64,000 nucleotides of DNA from Scleromitrula shiraiana (taxonomy: Eukaryota > Ascomycota > Leotiomycetes > Helotiales > Sclerotiniaceae), in contig JABELC010000001.1 in the NCBI GenBank assembly GCA_028455995.1, positions 3,646,501-3,710,500 on the forward strand, in the 5' to 3' direction. The notes beneath the pieces are model-generated. The model was given only the letters and a program-made list of their open reading frames with translations, ran no database searches and was not told the DNA's origin. A program made the position numbers and the translations under genes. The stretch's first letter is position 1, and each line of letters begins with the position of its first letter. Positions 1-13,733 of the stretch are shown here, piece by piece.

Positions 1-3000
1 CCGAATGAATTTCCATGCGTAGCTGATACGGCCGTCATGAGGGAAACCCTAACCGTGGATGTTGAGCCATGATGTAGTAGTACATCAATATTAATAGTAT
101 CAGCATAAGCAAAATCGTTTCCATTCTTCAACCAAAAGTCCGGTCTTACAACCCCATTCAACAAATAAGGAGGTATGAAGACCTCAACGCGATATTCTTG
201 CCGGAAACGTAAATCCTCCGGGTCGGATCCACTGACTAAGATTCTTCCGTCGGGAAGAAGAACGGCTTCGTTGTGGTATAAGCGATCGATGGTTGTGTTT
301 GCCATAACGGACATTCGGGAATTGAGGGGCTTAGAGGGATCATAGAGGACGACAGCGTGATTGGGAGCTGTGGCGAGCCCGAAGCCCGCAAAGCCTTGTT
401 GGGCTCCGTTGATGATTAGGTAGGTTCCGTCGGGGAGGGCAACCATAGAAGATATCACTCTTTTGCTGGGCTAGGAGATTGTTAGCATTGTGAATGACAG
501 GATGGAAAGGTAAATGATGTAGGAGATTCATACCATTCTTTCGATAGTCCAGTTCGAGTTAGGTACTTCCGGTTGTATGGAAACGCTAAAACTCAATTAG
601 TCAAAATACATAGGATATTACTCAGAATTACTTACCAGTTATCCAAAGCGATTTCTGGCCCAGGCGTACTGCCTCCGCATATCATAATGGTCAAAGGTTC
701 TGTATATGGTGCATATTGTGGCATTATAACAGCTGTTCCTTCCATTGGATATGTTCTTCCACCTAGAAAGTTGTTCACCGCCGCTGGGATATTTGGTAGT
801 ACAGTTTTGGTCTGCAGAGTAATCTCATCTAGAATCCTCGCCTCGTTATAATATGCGATGAAGATACCTCCCGTTGGAAGGACGGCCAGATATGGATAGA
901 GATTATATGGATCTGTTCGATCCAGATAATCGCAATAAAGGACGCCAGAGCCAGCCGGACGAGGAATAATCTCCAAAGAGGGAACAGGAGCCCCATTAGA
1001 GCCTTTCTCACCACCTACTACTAGGATTGACCCATTTGTCATGATCATAGCAGATGGATACCATCTTCCGACTTGCAAACCTACCTCTTCATAATTTTCC
1101 TCCCAGTCATTTGTACCCCATACTCCCGGTTTGCCATCAGGTGTATAGAATCGTACCCCAATTGTGGAGGGGAGTGCCCATCCTCCTATGTTTAATTGGC
1201 GACCTAGACGATCGGGAAGTACCAGACTGGCTGAGCAAAATATATCAGTTTTCACGTGCATAGGTCGCCAGGCAGCTGTATAGTTGCTGAGGAGGGTGAG
1301 ATCGAGTTCATAGGCTCCGGTGCTGTTATTTGCTGGTTCTGTTCCGAATTTTTCGAGAAACGCAACTTTTCCATTGATTCCTGGTGTAGAAACAAGGGGG
1401 ATAATTGGTCCTACATGACTGTTAGACATACGAATTGGGGAGCGTAGATATTAAAGAACATACCTCCAATAAGAAATTCATAACGTCCAGCATTATTTCC
1501 GGTCTCAAATGTCCAACTATTTAAAGGTTTATCGGTCCATACATAATAGGAAATTAAGTCTGGCCCGCCACAATATGTGTTTCTGTCACCAGTACATAGA
1601 TTGATACATTTGGAATCTGAAACGATGGTTGCACCTTGATCAATGACGTTTTGTACATCGCCGCAAACTTTGATCCAATGTCAGTTGCTGTTTTGTATCT
1701 GATAAAAAGCCATAACGGCTGAACACGAAGGAGAGAGAATCGGAACGATGAGGACCGATGGTCTCAGAATACTGAATGGTTGCACTAAAGACGGGAAGAA
1801 AACACACTCACAACATTCATTCGAATATTCCATCCCGCCTGCACCATATCCATATTGACTACACAAGCTGAGACAATTCGTTGCTGTGTTATTTTTGGGG
1901 AATTCAATCTGATAAGGAAACCTCCTATTCTCAGCATCATCCCTGGATTAAATATCAGCTTCCCGAGTTCTTGTATAACAAACAGATTCGTATCATCTGG
2001 AACAGATCCTTCGGAGCACAAAGACTTACGTCAAGCAACCCACATATTTCCAATTACCGGGCAAACTCGTGTTTTGAGTAACCGGCAGTGGTAACACAGT
2101 CATATTCGTCTGATTCGAATAAATGCTCATGCGATCACCTCCACCGCACATCTGTGTAGGATTTCCACCACAAGGCGTATTGCATTGGGAATCGGAACTG
2201 GCCAAAGCTCCTAAATTGATGACGGCTGTATCGCAATAGCATTGTGTATAATATTCCATCCCAGCTATACTGTAGCCTGCAGAAATGCAACTGTTTATAC
2301 ATGATTCCACGGTCAGGTTGCTATCGTTAGGTAGATTGTCGACAAGAATACTACCACGACCGAGTGCTCGATCTACCCAGCATCCTTTATAAGTCCATCC
2401 TTTGGGGAGATCTGTGATTGTTGCCGAGGGTATGACGACACTTGATATAGTAGGCGTTGGAGTGGAAGGTAGCGTTGTAGCAGTGTAATTGTATATATTT
2501 AGAGCACTAGGTCCTCCACAGAATTCGGTTGAATTTCCTGAGCATGCCATGGTACAACCAGCGGCATGAGCTCCATAGTTCTGAATTACGTGGTCGCAAT
2601 AGCATTCACTACCATATTCAACCCCTGATAACCTGTAACCTCCGAGGATGCATGCAGAAAGACATGCATCGACACTCATGGATGTTACTGGTATGGAATA
2701 TATCTGAGTAGTGAGAGAGCGTGCCGCAACGCTATCATTGTAACACCCTAAGGAAACCCATCCGGTTGGAGCACCAGTGTAGGTAGGTGATGGAATGGCA
2801 CTTGTAGTAATTGTTGGAAGACTGCTGATAGTATTGTTGAAATTGTAGACACTGAGCCTTCCTGAGCCTCCACAGGTTTCGGAAGTATTACCATTGCAGA
2901 GCATATTACAACCGACTTCTCCATCGGAAGCTGGACCGCCGCCATTAAAGAAGTTGTTTCCACAATCTTTGGCTGTTAGAACGAAAGACAAAAAAGCAAT

Positions 3001-3602
3001 GGGAATAGATCACTTACAGCATTCTCCCGAATATTCAACACCAGCAAGAAGATAGCCCAGACTTTGACATGCAGATTCGCATTTTTCGACAGTCAAGGCT
3101 GCCCCTCCACCGGGTGTTACTGCAGTAGTAGTCAGGGTTCGAGCACCGACATTGTCACTGACATAGAAATCAAATCAGTACGGCCCTAAATGGCATTGTG
3201 AAAACTTGATAAGAAGACATGGGAAAGCTGCATGGCCAATAGCCGAAATCAATTCAAAAATGATATCAAAACCGCATCCAATGGCAATTTACCCATGAAA
3301 GGATCCCTTCTATCATCGATAGCAAATATCCATTCCAAAAATTGAATATTAAGTTGAAGTAGGGGAGTTCTTGGCAATGTAACAATATAGATATTTACCT
3401 ATAGCACCCTACATATGCCCACCCTTTATTTGCTCGTGGTAGGACAGAATGGCTCCAGAGCGCTTCCGATGGAGCGAACTATTGGATGATAACCAATCAT
3501 TAGTATTTTACATATAGAAAATTGAGTATCTAGGAGAATTTCACACACCAAATGAAACAAACTCAATGTCGTGAACGTGAAATGAATTAACGAGTGTATC
3601 AT
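1..3602 (-). CDS. Secreted WSC-domain glyoxal/galactose oxidase-like protein (3' end outside window)
   Basis: Copper-radical oxidase of the glyoxal oxidase family; such enzymes oxidise simple aldehydes or alcohols to acids with release of H2O2 outside the cell. I read nine exons: 3602-3549, 3478-3399, 3157-3018, 2972-2030, 1942-1812, 1667-1464, 1410-636, 585-534 and 470 to beyond base 1. Exon 1 plus the start of exon 2 gives a hydrophobic signal peptide (MIHSLIHFTFTTLSLFHLF). Four Cys-rich WSC modules follow (GWAYVGC, GWVSLGC, GWTYKGC, GNWKYVGC), then the glyoxal oxidase N-terminal propeller and the DUF1929 C-terminal part. The likely copper and cofactor residues are all visible: Cys in FCSAS, crosslinked Tyr in GRWYPSAM, axial Tyr-His in DRLYHNEA, and the last His in ATHG at the window edge. 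The protein therefore looks catalytically complete. WSC modules are thought to bind glycans, suggesting wall or plant-polymer targeting. The second intron (241 bp) is long for this genome. Confidence 0.92.
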
Positions 3603-5571
3603 GATTACAAGGAAATCGCCCCCAAAGAATGGCAGTGCAAATGAAATGATTGTCTTTGAAAGGAAACGAAAGACGGGGGAAATATAAGTGAAAAAAGAGA
3701 ACGATCAGCACTTGTTGAAGGAAATTTGTATAGCTATTCTCGCTCTAAAAACCCATGACAATAATTTACAAGATTTCTCATGGCCATTCCTGATCTCCTG
3801 ACCTCTTAGAGGCTGACAAACTCCAATTCCATGTATAGAATTGCTTTTCCGTCTTTTGACATGAGGAAATAGGTAGACATCGCATCGTGCAATTCGTACC
3901 GCACTATTGCTTCTCATGTGGCATGGTATGTATGAAGCACACTAGCACCTCGTGGGAAAATCTAAAAATGATCTCCACATTTTGTAAATATTCCAAGAAT
4001 GGTACAGTAAAATAGAACATCTGATTGTATTCCAACAATACGATCATGCAATGCATACAGTAGATACACACAATAGTAACACAAACCCTTGAGAGGCGGG
4101 ATGTTCCTCTTTTCTTCTTCTGACTCGAATCCTTGTTTACGGGCTCCTAATTGTTCGGGCCTTTAGCACGGCACGGCTGACGTCCCGAAACGAATCTAAT
4201 ATCCGTTATTACTTGGCTGGAACATTGAAACTTTGAGGCCAGGCTGACGTGCAGATATTCATGTGTTTTTGATAAGATATATGTATCTTATGATAAGGCG
4301 CCACGCTCATCCATAGCTACGGTGAAGTGCCCCATTGATAGTGAGTAATCATCGTGGGGGTAAAGAAGGTATTTTCATGGATAAAAAGCCATTGATGATG
4401 TGTTGGCTGAAAAAAAAGTCCGATATCAATGGAAATATTGGTACAGTACAGGCATACTGTGTATGCAATGCAGCTGGAGATGCAGATGTCCGCACGGCGT
4501 ACAGTAGTAAACAAAACCAGGAAAATATTGATTCTCGACTCACGAGTAGAGCTTTGGAATGTTCGTTTGAATGCAAAGTAAAGAAAAAAAAAGAATGGGC
4601 ACAAGAAAACGTCCAAATAAACTATGAGACTAGGGTCTAACTAGGGCTTACACTAGTAAGCATACAAGGTTATAGTTATAGTGGTTGAAAAGTCCCCTGG
4701 TAGAGAAGTATTGCTAGTTGAATCTCCTAATTCGTATAATTCTTTACAGAAATGGTACTACAGTAAAATTAAAAGCGATACGCTTTAGGTTATCTGTTTG
4801 GAAAAGATGGTATGTATATATAAATGTAACGTAGCCTAACTACGTACCCATGGGTTGCGGCTGTACAGATGGGATGTAAAATTCAGGGGATCATAAGACG
4901 ACTTCGATATGTAAAACTTACCGTGCAGGCTTGCCATTAACATTCTACAGTACGTTTTGTATGAGAATATAAGATCTCGATGATACTCAACTCGGTGTAG
5001 CATTTTAGATATGGAGGTAGTCGAAGTTTCGAAATATAGAAGAGACTAGATTGTCGTATCTACTTACAAACTAATCAGATACGAAGTGTCGAAATTCTGA
5101 ATGCCCATTTACTTTTCATACAGTTAAAGATATATACTATCTGACATTAATATTTATAGTATTTATAGTATTTATATTATATATATATATATTCGAAACA
5201 TAATTAATTTAAAAATATTTGAATATCTATGTTTATCATACTATGTGCAAAATAGATTTGCTCGAAATCAACATTGGACCGTGACGGACAAGGACATTCT
5301 GCTGTTCGGCCCGGGGAGCATGTGAGGTTACCATTCTCGGAGAACACGACCTAATAATCCCTGAACACCAATTCTGCACGCCTAGAATCTCGTGTATGCA
5401 ACTATACCATATCTATATGTAAATTATTATTGCTATCAAATCCCAATTGCCGATTGCTCCTTTACCCTCCATATTTGTACCGATATCTATCTTATCCACT
5501 TGATACATACAATGTCAAAGTTCCTATACTCCACTATCAGAGAGAGAAAAAAAATGACCCAATGATCATAT
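3603..5571. other. Intergenic region
   Basis: Holds the promoter of the WSC oxidase and the 3' side of the GH16 gene. The short open frames here lack ATG starts, family motifs or splice-consistent partners. An AT-rich patch with (TA)n runs at about 5140-5230. I see no RNA gene. Confidence 0.6.
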
Positions 5572-7454
5572 TCAGCTTGGACTTCCACACGCCCCTTGCG
5601 AGTACATTTTTACATTCTTGATGGTCATGCCTCTCTCTTCTGGCGGCCCCCAGGTTGGCCCCCACTCGCTTGAAGCGTTCCAGAATTCGAGTGGAGCAGT
5701 GAGACTTGCATCTCCCCAAGGCTTGTTGCCTACTTTATCCCTATCGCCAAGTATTAGTATATTTAAATTGTTAACAGTTCATAGCGTATTAGACTTACGG
5801 GAAGTATCCATTAGTTCCTCCAACTGCAACGTTCAAAATTAAGTAAAAAGCCTGATCGAACGGGGTCGCGGGGTTGCCAGTTTGGCTCCACGGATCGTGT
5901 AGTGCGCTGTTATTGACTATGGTTTTTCCAAATTCTCCTCTATTCCACATGCTACTATAGCCTTTATGGAAAGCAAGATAGAATACTTGCTGCATAATAA
6001 ATTAGAATTGGATACACCTTTGGTCAGAGAATTTCAGGACACTTACCAGAAGTCTACTGTTGATGTAGGTAAAAATATAATCTTCGCTCCATTCCAGGCC
6101 GTAGGTATAGAAGCTTTCGCTATAGTCTGTTCGTCTAATATTATGCTTTCCATCTGTCTTCCAGAACGCATCAACTTGTGGGATTGGACCCCAATGCTGT
6201 AAATATTCTTAGCTTCGTTTAAACATTTCAAGGTCGAAAGGATCATACAAGAGCGGAGACAACACTGTCTCGACCCCCATCATATGTATCACCGTTATTT
6301 CCTTTACTCTCAGCAAGATCAATCTCCCCACTTGCAGGCCATGGGCCATAGACTGAGTCTTCGGGCATCATCCTTTCATGAAAGTCAGTAGAAGCGTTCT
6401 CAAGTTTGTGTAGATAACGTACCAAATAGCAGGCCACAACCAATCACCCTTGGGCATCTTTGCTATAACTTCAATCTTCCCATACTTAATGGTTTTTTTT
6501 CCTTTCGTGGTCAATCTAGCACTTCTAACGGGGTTAATTATAGCCCCTGATGTCTTATTACTATAGATTGAGCAAGATCCACCCGTATCATCAGAAGTGC
6601 ACACCCCATCTGGTCGGTTATCAGTGGTCAAATTCAATGTGTAACCATTGAGGATTTGTGCTGGAGTAATATTTGTGGAATTAACAGTGAGTGTTGGGAC
6701 GATATGGAGTCCTTCAGCATCTGTGTATGCATTTTGGGGGTCGTTAGTTGTCCAATCAAATGACCCAGTGCTATGAAAAGATTTTTAGCTCCTACATAAT
6801 AGGAAAGTATCTGAGTTGTGATATCAAGCTTACCCAAAACCACCTCGCTGAATTTCATAACTCCATATACTTGAGTCAATATTGTGAAAGTCATCTTCAA
6901 ACATAAGACAATACTAGGATTGATGTTAGTTCTTGCACATTTGATGGCTCTAAAGGCAACATACTTCGTTATTAGGAACTGAGGTATATCCAATGAAGCA
7001 CATAATGCCTCCGAGACCCAATCCAATAACAATACTGGTCCAAAATATTATGGAATCCCAAGTCCTTCCTTGCCATTTCTTCCTCTTCCCCTCAGTTACC
7101 ACCGGCTCTGTCCATGGCTTCTCATACCTATGACAAATTAAGTATTTATAACATGATAGAATGGTGTTTGACCTACTCGCCGATTAATCTAGCGCTCTTG
7201 AAACGCCTTTGACGAAGAGGTACAGCATCTAAACGATCTTTGTTGATTAGCTAGGTACCCAGCATCGCAGTTGTTCTCATACCTGAGATTGAAGATACTT
7301 CAACTGGTGAAGAAAATCGTTGGTTAGGTGTCCCTGGGATAGAAGATCTATGTGCCGGGGTTCCTGGCTGAGAGAACCTACGAGGTGTTTCAGGAGCAGA
7401 TTGTCGATTGTTCCTGGTTTCTGGTGTGGTCAGAGACGCACTGTATGTCGACAT
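5572..7454 (-). CDS. Membrane-anchored GH16 beta-glucanase-like protein
   Basis: Glycoside hydrolase family 16 (concanavalin-like fold), acting on or remodelling beta-1,3/1,4-glucans at the cell surface. Nine exons assemble without frame conflict. The N-terminus is a Ser/Pro/Thr-rich cytosolic tail (TPETRNNRQSAPETP), followed by a basic stretch (EGKRKKWQGR) and one membrane helix (IIFWTSIVIGLGLGGIMCFI), so a type II membrane protein is likely. The lumenal domain begins at YCLMFEDDFHN, carries the GH16 active-site motif SGEIDLAES (nucleophile Glu, Asp, acid/base Glu) and ends with VYS-type strands near KNVKMYSQGACGSPS. The first in-frame ATG is at 7454; a more upstream reading starts at TTG and was not used. 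The subfamily resembles the beta-glucan recognition/GNBP-like group, so hydrolysis is not guaranteed, but the catalytic residues are present. Confidence 0.9.
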
Positions 7455-9658
7455 CTTGAGATTTACTTCTCCCAAATCTACGATGTATCCAAAGTGTGGT
7501 GCATCAAGGGCTCAAATAAAGTATTAAATGACTTCAGAACGTACAATTGACCTCCTCTTCTCAACGAAGCACCTGCTTGGGCCTACAATGAATGGATCTA
7601 GATGCGATTTCAAGGACTTCCAAGATAAGGAAAATCACCGACCCGAATTCTGATAAATTTAAATGAAATATAATACTACAAAGTCTGAATGCCGCCTAAG
7701 TGGTAAACTACCTTGCAATTGCATCAAGCCACTGATAGTGGTGTAATAATGGTAAGATGTGAGTTGTGCTAGGTCCCCCCTGGTAGATCTGCATGGTAAG
7801 ATCACTAACAAAAAGAGATAACACGATTTACTTTTAGCCATCTGCAGTATGGAGAGGAGGTTGAAATCGTATTTGCACACGATTTAGATGTGTATTAAAG
7901 AATGGTAGCGGATGTAACCAGGGGATCAGAGAATCGCGTCACGATAATGGCTTCTTCATAGCCCAATGGTAGCACACTTGCGAGAATGGGATAATGGCAC
8001 TGTAACACTTTACAGATACACATGTAATAATTTAAATTGAATACGAGAGGCTTAAGCACTGGAAAGCTGCAGAAAATATATGACCGCCTACTATATCGGT
8101 ATAATGTGGTGTAAGATAGAGAATAATGAACAAACTATTTATGTAGTCTAACTATATAACTAGAAGATGATGATGCCGAACAACTGAGAATAATTGATAA
8201 ATAATACCTAGATCAACTCACAAAATTCACGCGTAAATTTCATATTGTATGACAAATGAGGGGTTCGAAAGGGGGTTAGGTATAATGGTAGAATACAGTT
8301 GCTAAGAATAAAGATGAGAGGCTCGCCGCTGTCAAGACTCGGAAAGTTTTCCTTACAGTATCCATAGATAAGAATTGATCGACAAGAAAAGACCAAAAAA
8401 GCCCGATACCACACATATACCACACATATACCACACATATATCACACATATACCACACACATACCACACACATACCTAGATACCTATATATTTTGAGATA
8501 GATCAGATACCGAAGTAAAGTGCGTAACTTGTATCCAATCAACAGTGAATATCTCTATACACGACATGGTACAACAGCTGTGCTATGCAACCCCTCCAGG
8601 CTAACCGGCTAGGTACTTTTAGCGATCTTTCTAGGGTTCTTCTTCATGCATACCTAGGTAAATATCATTTTCGAAATATTTTTCGGAGCTGTTAACCTCA
8701 CTCCATGGGATACTGAGACTAGATTGATCGGGGCTATATCTACATTCAGAAGAAGAAAATTGTTTTCTTTGACAACAAATCTAACGTTGGGGCCGCTGTC
8801 AATGTTTTAGTCCGAAACATGGGAAAGTTAGTTAAACTACTCTGATTTTCAATATCTTACCCATATTACCCTGCTGCTACCACTCACCCTTGTCTACTCC
8901 GAGCTGGTGAAATCAATTTTATGGCAAGGAGAATTCTAGATTTTCTTAGCCTTGCTATTGCCTTGTACTATCTAAGGTTTTCAACGTCCCATTTCTCTTG
9001 AGTCATTTATGATACCTGCCACATCCTCTTCGTATCCTGGCTACCTGTAAATTCAGTGAAGATACAGATAGTATCATGTACGACATTCCCCCGGTCAATT
9101 ATTGTCTTCCAATACTTTGCAATGTTAGATAGTTAAACCATTGACGGAAGAGCTTCCGATGATAGGATTTCAATCTACGAATGGGACTCTGACCTTATCG
9201 TTCTATTTTGATACTATTCTTGATTCAATATTTCTACTATTTACATGCGTGGAGGTGCTCATGAAGCCACACGATTATACCAAAAGGAGTCTTTTCGCCC
9301 ACATATCCGACCCATTTGTATAGGAAACTTGCAGATGCTTGTATTACCAAGGTCATCAGCCACGAGTTCGATATTCTAGATCAGAGTGGAGAAGAAATAA
9401 TGTACTTCCCATCTTGGGCATCCCGCCCAAACTAGTTTAATTGTCAACTACCCGCTGCGGCTCTCTCTCAGCTTGCTTGGACTTCTGCAGAAGAAAAAAA
9501 GTTCCATGTTATCAGTTGGCAACAATATTGTCTCAATCAACCTTGCTATCTACTATCTATCTAGGCAGACTCATTCTTTGGATATTTTAGATTCATGTCC
9601 CCTTATACCTAGTCACTGCAAGAGTTCCAAATCTTGCTTTACCCCCCAACTCTGAAGT
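7455..9658. other. Intergenic region between divergent GH16 and GT2 genes
   Basis: About 2.2 kb separating two divergently transcribed wall-related genes, probably containing both promoters. Apart from the minisatellite at 8397-8482 I see no gene; the short frames are low-complexity or lack motifs. Confidence 0.6.
8397..8482. repeat. Minisatellite, unit about 12 bp (ataccacacat-type)
   Basis: About seven imperfect tandem copies of an ACCACACAYAT-like unit, grading into ACACACATACC at the right end. On the minus strand it gives a spurious WYMC-type repeat peptide; I do not consider it coding. Confidence 0.85.
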
Positions 9659-12600
9659 ATGTCTGAGGAGCTCAACTTTCAACTTCCCGTCGCCAGTGGC
9701 AATACCTCAACACCACTAGCGACACGACCTATGATGGCCGAACGTCACCAAAGTGTACCAGTGCTCCTGAGTTCACATCCTGAAAGCTTAATGGGTTCTG
9801 AACAGCAATCAAGACCCCGTAGTATTATGAGTACAGGATCTGCAGGTAGCCGCGATCGTCACCAACTAGTATGTCTTTTGTTACACAATCCTAGTATCTG
9901 AGTTTCTTTCAACATCATCAAAAACTTCATTATTCGCGTTGATATCAAGCACTGACGCTTAAACTTCTTCAATTTTCAGGTTGCGAAATATTTGCAAAGA
10001 AGGTGTGCTGCCGCAAGATGGCAGAATCCTATCGAAGAAGAAGATGGTACAATCAAAGATTCATCTTGGGTAGGTGTTGCAATGAAACTCCCAGATGGAA
10101 GTTACTGCACAGAGCCAACACCAAATGTTGACAACAACTTCTACGCCGCCATGCAATATTTGAATTGTAAGGTGGCTTTCACAATGTCGTCTGACATAAC
10201 GACCGCATTGATGGATCAGATCAGTCCATTCCAAACTGAAATTCAAGTTCACCCACGCGGTATAAGACTTCAAATTGTCCAAAATCTCTCAGAATTGGCG
10301 TATGGTGGTACGGGTGTGTCAAAAAAATCGTACGTGTGCATACTGAGAGAAGAAAGGCTGGTTTTGATCTGGAACGACTCTGTTGAAGGTATCTTGACTC
10401 ACGGAGCTGATGTGGAAGGTATACTTGTTGGACTGGTAAGTTAACTAAGTCATCACCAAAATGTCGACTCAACTTACCAAAATATAGATATGGGGATCCC
10501 ATATTGGAACGATGGCAGTAACGTCCCCATATGCATCTATGACACCAATACAACAGACCCCGGGCCAAACACCTGGTCGAACCCCATCAGCAATCAGTGA
10601 AGACCCGGAATTCAATGAGAAGATGGGTATTGTACAGGCTGCCATTGAACGCGAAGAAAATAAAGATAAGATCTATAATCCAGACCTTGAAGCTGCTACG
10701 CCACCGGAAAGACCATTTCTTCTGTTGCATGCTGGAGTTATTGGGTTTGCGATGACTTTGGTGGTGTTTGTCGAGATGCTGTGTGCTTCGAGGGTACAGT
10801 TCTATTCACCATGATGAAAAGAGAAACCTGTGACTGATTATCCATAGCTTATCACCGAATATCAATGGGATAAAGGAATGCTTAGATTTGCTTTGGTATG
10901 TTCATTCGCCGAAGAATGATAGGAAAGATTTCAGACTAACATATGTTTATAGGTTGCGGTTATTCCATTCTTCGTTTCCTTCTCACTGGTAAGCATCCAA
11001 GCCACACTATGTAGCAGCTGATTATTGTAAACACACCTACTGAGGTCCGCTATAGTTTTTTATGATTGTCATTGCTGGCAGTTTGTTTCAATTATTTGGT
11101 CCATTGACATACGTACGACAAAACTCGAGATTTTATTCGGGTAAATACGCCACATATATACTGGGATTTTATGTCAAGATGCATTGCTAATCTCAGACTT
11201 AGCCAAACCACCCAAAAGGGGAAGATATCCTGATTTGGAATTGCCTCACATTACCATTCAGATGCCAGTATATAAGGAAGGATTAAAAGGGTGAGTAAAT
11301 GTCGAATTGATGGTCAATCAGAGAGAACTCTTTACTGATTCAGATAGTGTCATTATACCTACCGTTACAAGTATTCTAGCAGCAATTAGATATTATGAAG
11401 CTCAAGGAGGATCAGCTTCAATCTACGTCAATGAAGACGGCATGCAAGCAGTTGACCCCGAATTAGCCGAGTGAGTTGTGGAACGAAAACTAATATATCA
11501 GAATACTTACCAACAATTTCAGGGCGCGAAAAACATTCTACGAGTTGAACAATATTGGATACTGTTCTAGACCCAAACACACTTACAGTAAGAAGAAATG
11601 GTACCATGGAAAGAAAGTTCAAGATAATCAGGAAGGCTTCCACCGAGTCGGACAATTCAAGAAAGCATCCAATATGAATTACTGCCTGAGCTTTTCAATC
11701 AGAGTCGAAGACGAACTATTGAGGCTGATTGCCGAGAAATGTGCTGCAGAGGAACGTTCGACCGAAGACTTGACTGTAGAAGAAGAAAACGTATTGTATA
11801 AACAAGCATTAGATACCTGTATCGAGCAAGATGAAGGAAGAACATGGGCGGGAGGTAATGTTCGTATTGGAGACATCATTTTGATTATTGACAGTGATAC
11901 CAGAGTTGTAAGTGATACTTTCGGTTTGTGACGAGATGGAAAAAGGTTAATAAATCTAGCCCGAGGATTGCTTAATGCTGGGAGCTTTGGAAATGCATGA
12001 AAGCCCTGAGGTAGCTATCCTACAACATGCTTCGGGGGTTATGCAAGTTGCCCACAACCCTTTCGAAAATGGAAGTAAGTACCAAATCTTTCCCCCAGGA
12101 AGACATGATTCGGAATCACTAACGCATCCTCTCAGTCACTTACTTTACAAATCTGATCTACATGGTAAGCTATCATCTCCATAAAATTTTCAATTCTTCT
12201 TGATACTAATATTTCAATTCCAGTCCATCCAATTTGCCGTCGGTAATGGTGATTGTGCTCCGGTAAATACAGAGACTCACGCCTGTTCATGTCGTTCCAA
12301 GTATTAATTTGTGATAGTTTGTTGGTCATAATGCATTCTTGCGTTGGAAGGCTGTACAAAGTGTGGCGTATGAAGAGGATGGAGTATTGAAATTCTGGTC
12401 TGACGGTATGTCACCTCATTAACGTTCTATATCAAAATAATTTATACTAACATACCTAGATCATGGTACTTACCTCTCTGGACTTCATAGATTGATTGCG
12501 ATGTTATACTAACTCCAGCAAACTTACAGTGTCTGAAGATTTCGATATGAGTCTCCGACTTCAAATGGCTAAATTCATAGTTCGACTGGCCACCTACCAC

Positions 12601-13733
12601 GAAGGTGGTTTCAAAGAGGGGGTTTCCCTAACTGTCTACGACGAACTTGCAAGATGGGAAAAGTATGATCTTTCTTATCAACTTCTTGAACTCCACAAAT
12701 CTAATGATGTTCTTCACAGATATGCATACGGCTGCAATGAACTAGTATTCAATCCTATTCATAAATGGTGGAAAGGACCTTTCACCAAACTATTCCTAAG
12801 ATTTCTATGGAGTGACATCAAACTGACCTCCAAAATAACTATTTTGGCCTACATTGGAACCTGTAAGTGTTATATATCACTTCATAATATCTGAGTCAAG
12901 AACTGAGAACTAATTCATCGGAACACAAAAGATTACGCGATCGCTTGTGCAATACCCCTTACATTAGCAAATTATATCATGGTGGGCTGGTACAACGACT
13001 CACTTGACCAGTTCTACCTCACCAGTTGGAAAATCTTCGTTGGAATGGCTGTTGTATTCAATGTTCTTGTAAAGTCTCTCATAGTCTTACCTCTCCACAT
13101 TTTACTCACATTTCATCATCTAGTCACCACTGGCATTTGCCATGTTACGTCACCGACTGGGTGAAAAAGTGTTTGTTGAATCGATTGTCGAAACCGCAAA
13201 ATGGACCCCGATGTTTATACTTTTCTTCGGAGGGATATCATTTCACCTCCTCATTGCTATTCTTTGCCATTTCTTTAGCATTAAGATGGAATGGACAGCG
13301 ACCGCGAAAGAAGTGGAGGCCGGTGGGTTCAGAATTGGTTTGGATAAAATCGTTAGAGATTTCAAGTGGATGTATCTGGTTATCATCCCAATTATGGGAG
13401 GTGAGTTTCTCCTTTATACATTTCATGTTTTATATACCTTTGAGAGGAGGAATTTAGAATGAACAGGATATATGTGATATAGATGCTGACATATAGAAAT
13501 GATCTAGGCATGATTTATCTCGGCACATACGCCCCTCGAGGCCTAATCATAACGGATTTTACAGCCATCGTTCCACTAAGCAACCAAGTTGCTTGTCATA
13601 TTTTACTTCCGGTATGTATATGTCTGCTATTTTGATTCCTCTTGAAACCACCTTATCAGCTCTATTCAAACCATACCCCATTGTCATACCTCAACTAACA
13701 ACCCCTCCCTAGTTTGCATTGGGGCTTTTTTGA
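9659..13733 (+). CDS. Family 2 glycosyltransferase, polysaccharide synthase-like membrane protein
   Basis: Processive-type GT2 enzyme probably making a cell-wall or extracellular glycan at the plasma membrane; the product cannot be told from sequence. About 20 exons join in frame from ATG 9659 to TGA 13731-13733, giving roughly 850-900 residues. Order: Ser-rich N-terminus; an uncharacterised ~160-residue N-terminal domain; paired helices (FLLLHAGVIGFAMTLVVF; LFFMIVIAGSLFQLFGPL); catalytic core with PHITIQMPVYKEGLKG, the UDP-binding Asp in VNEDG, the DSDTR metal motif and the catalytic-base region VSEDFDMSLRLQ; then four or more C-terminal helices. The QxxRW motif of chitin and cellulose synthases is not seen; its place holds DELARWEKYAYGCNE. 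One exon, 12460-12465, is only 6 nt. Related fungal GT2s include cellulose-synthase-like and CPS1-type proteins, but I cannot assign a named orthologue. Confidence 0.9.

Noticed and set aside
4335..4640. 101-codon frame on the plus strand
   Set aside because: Begins at TTG, no domain, composition of AT-rich non-coding DNA.
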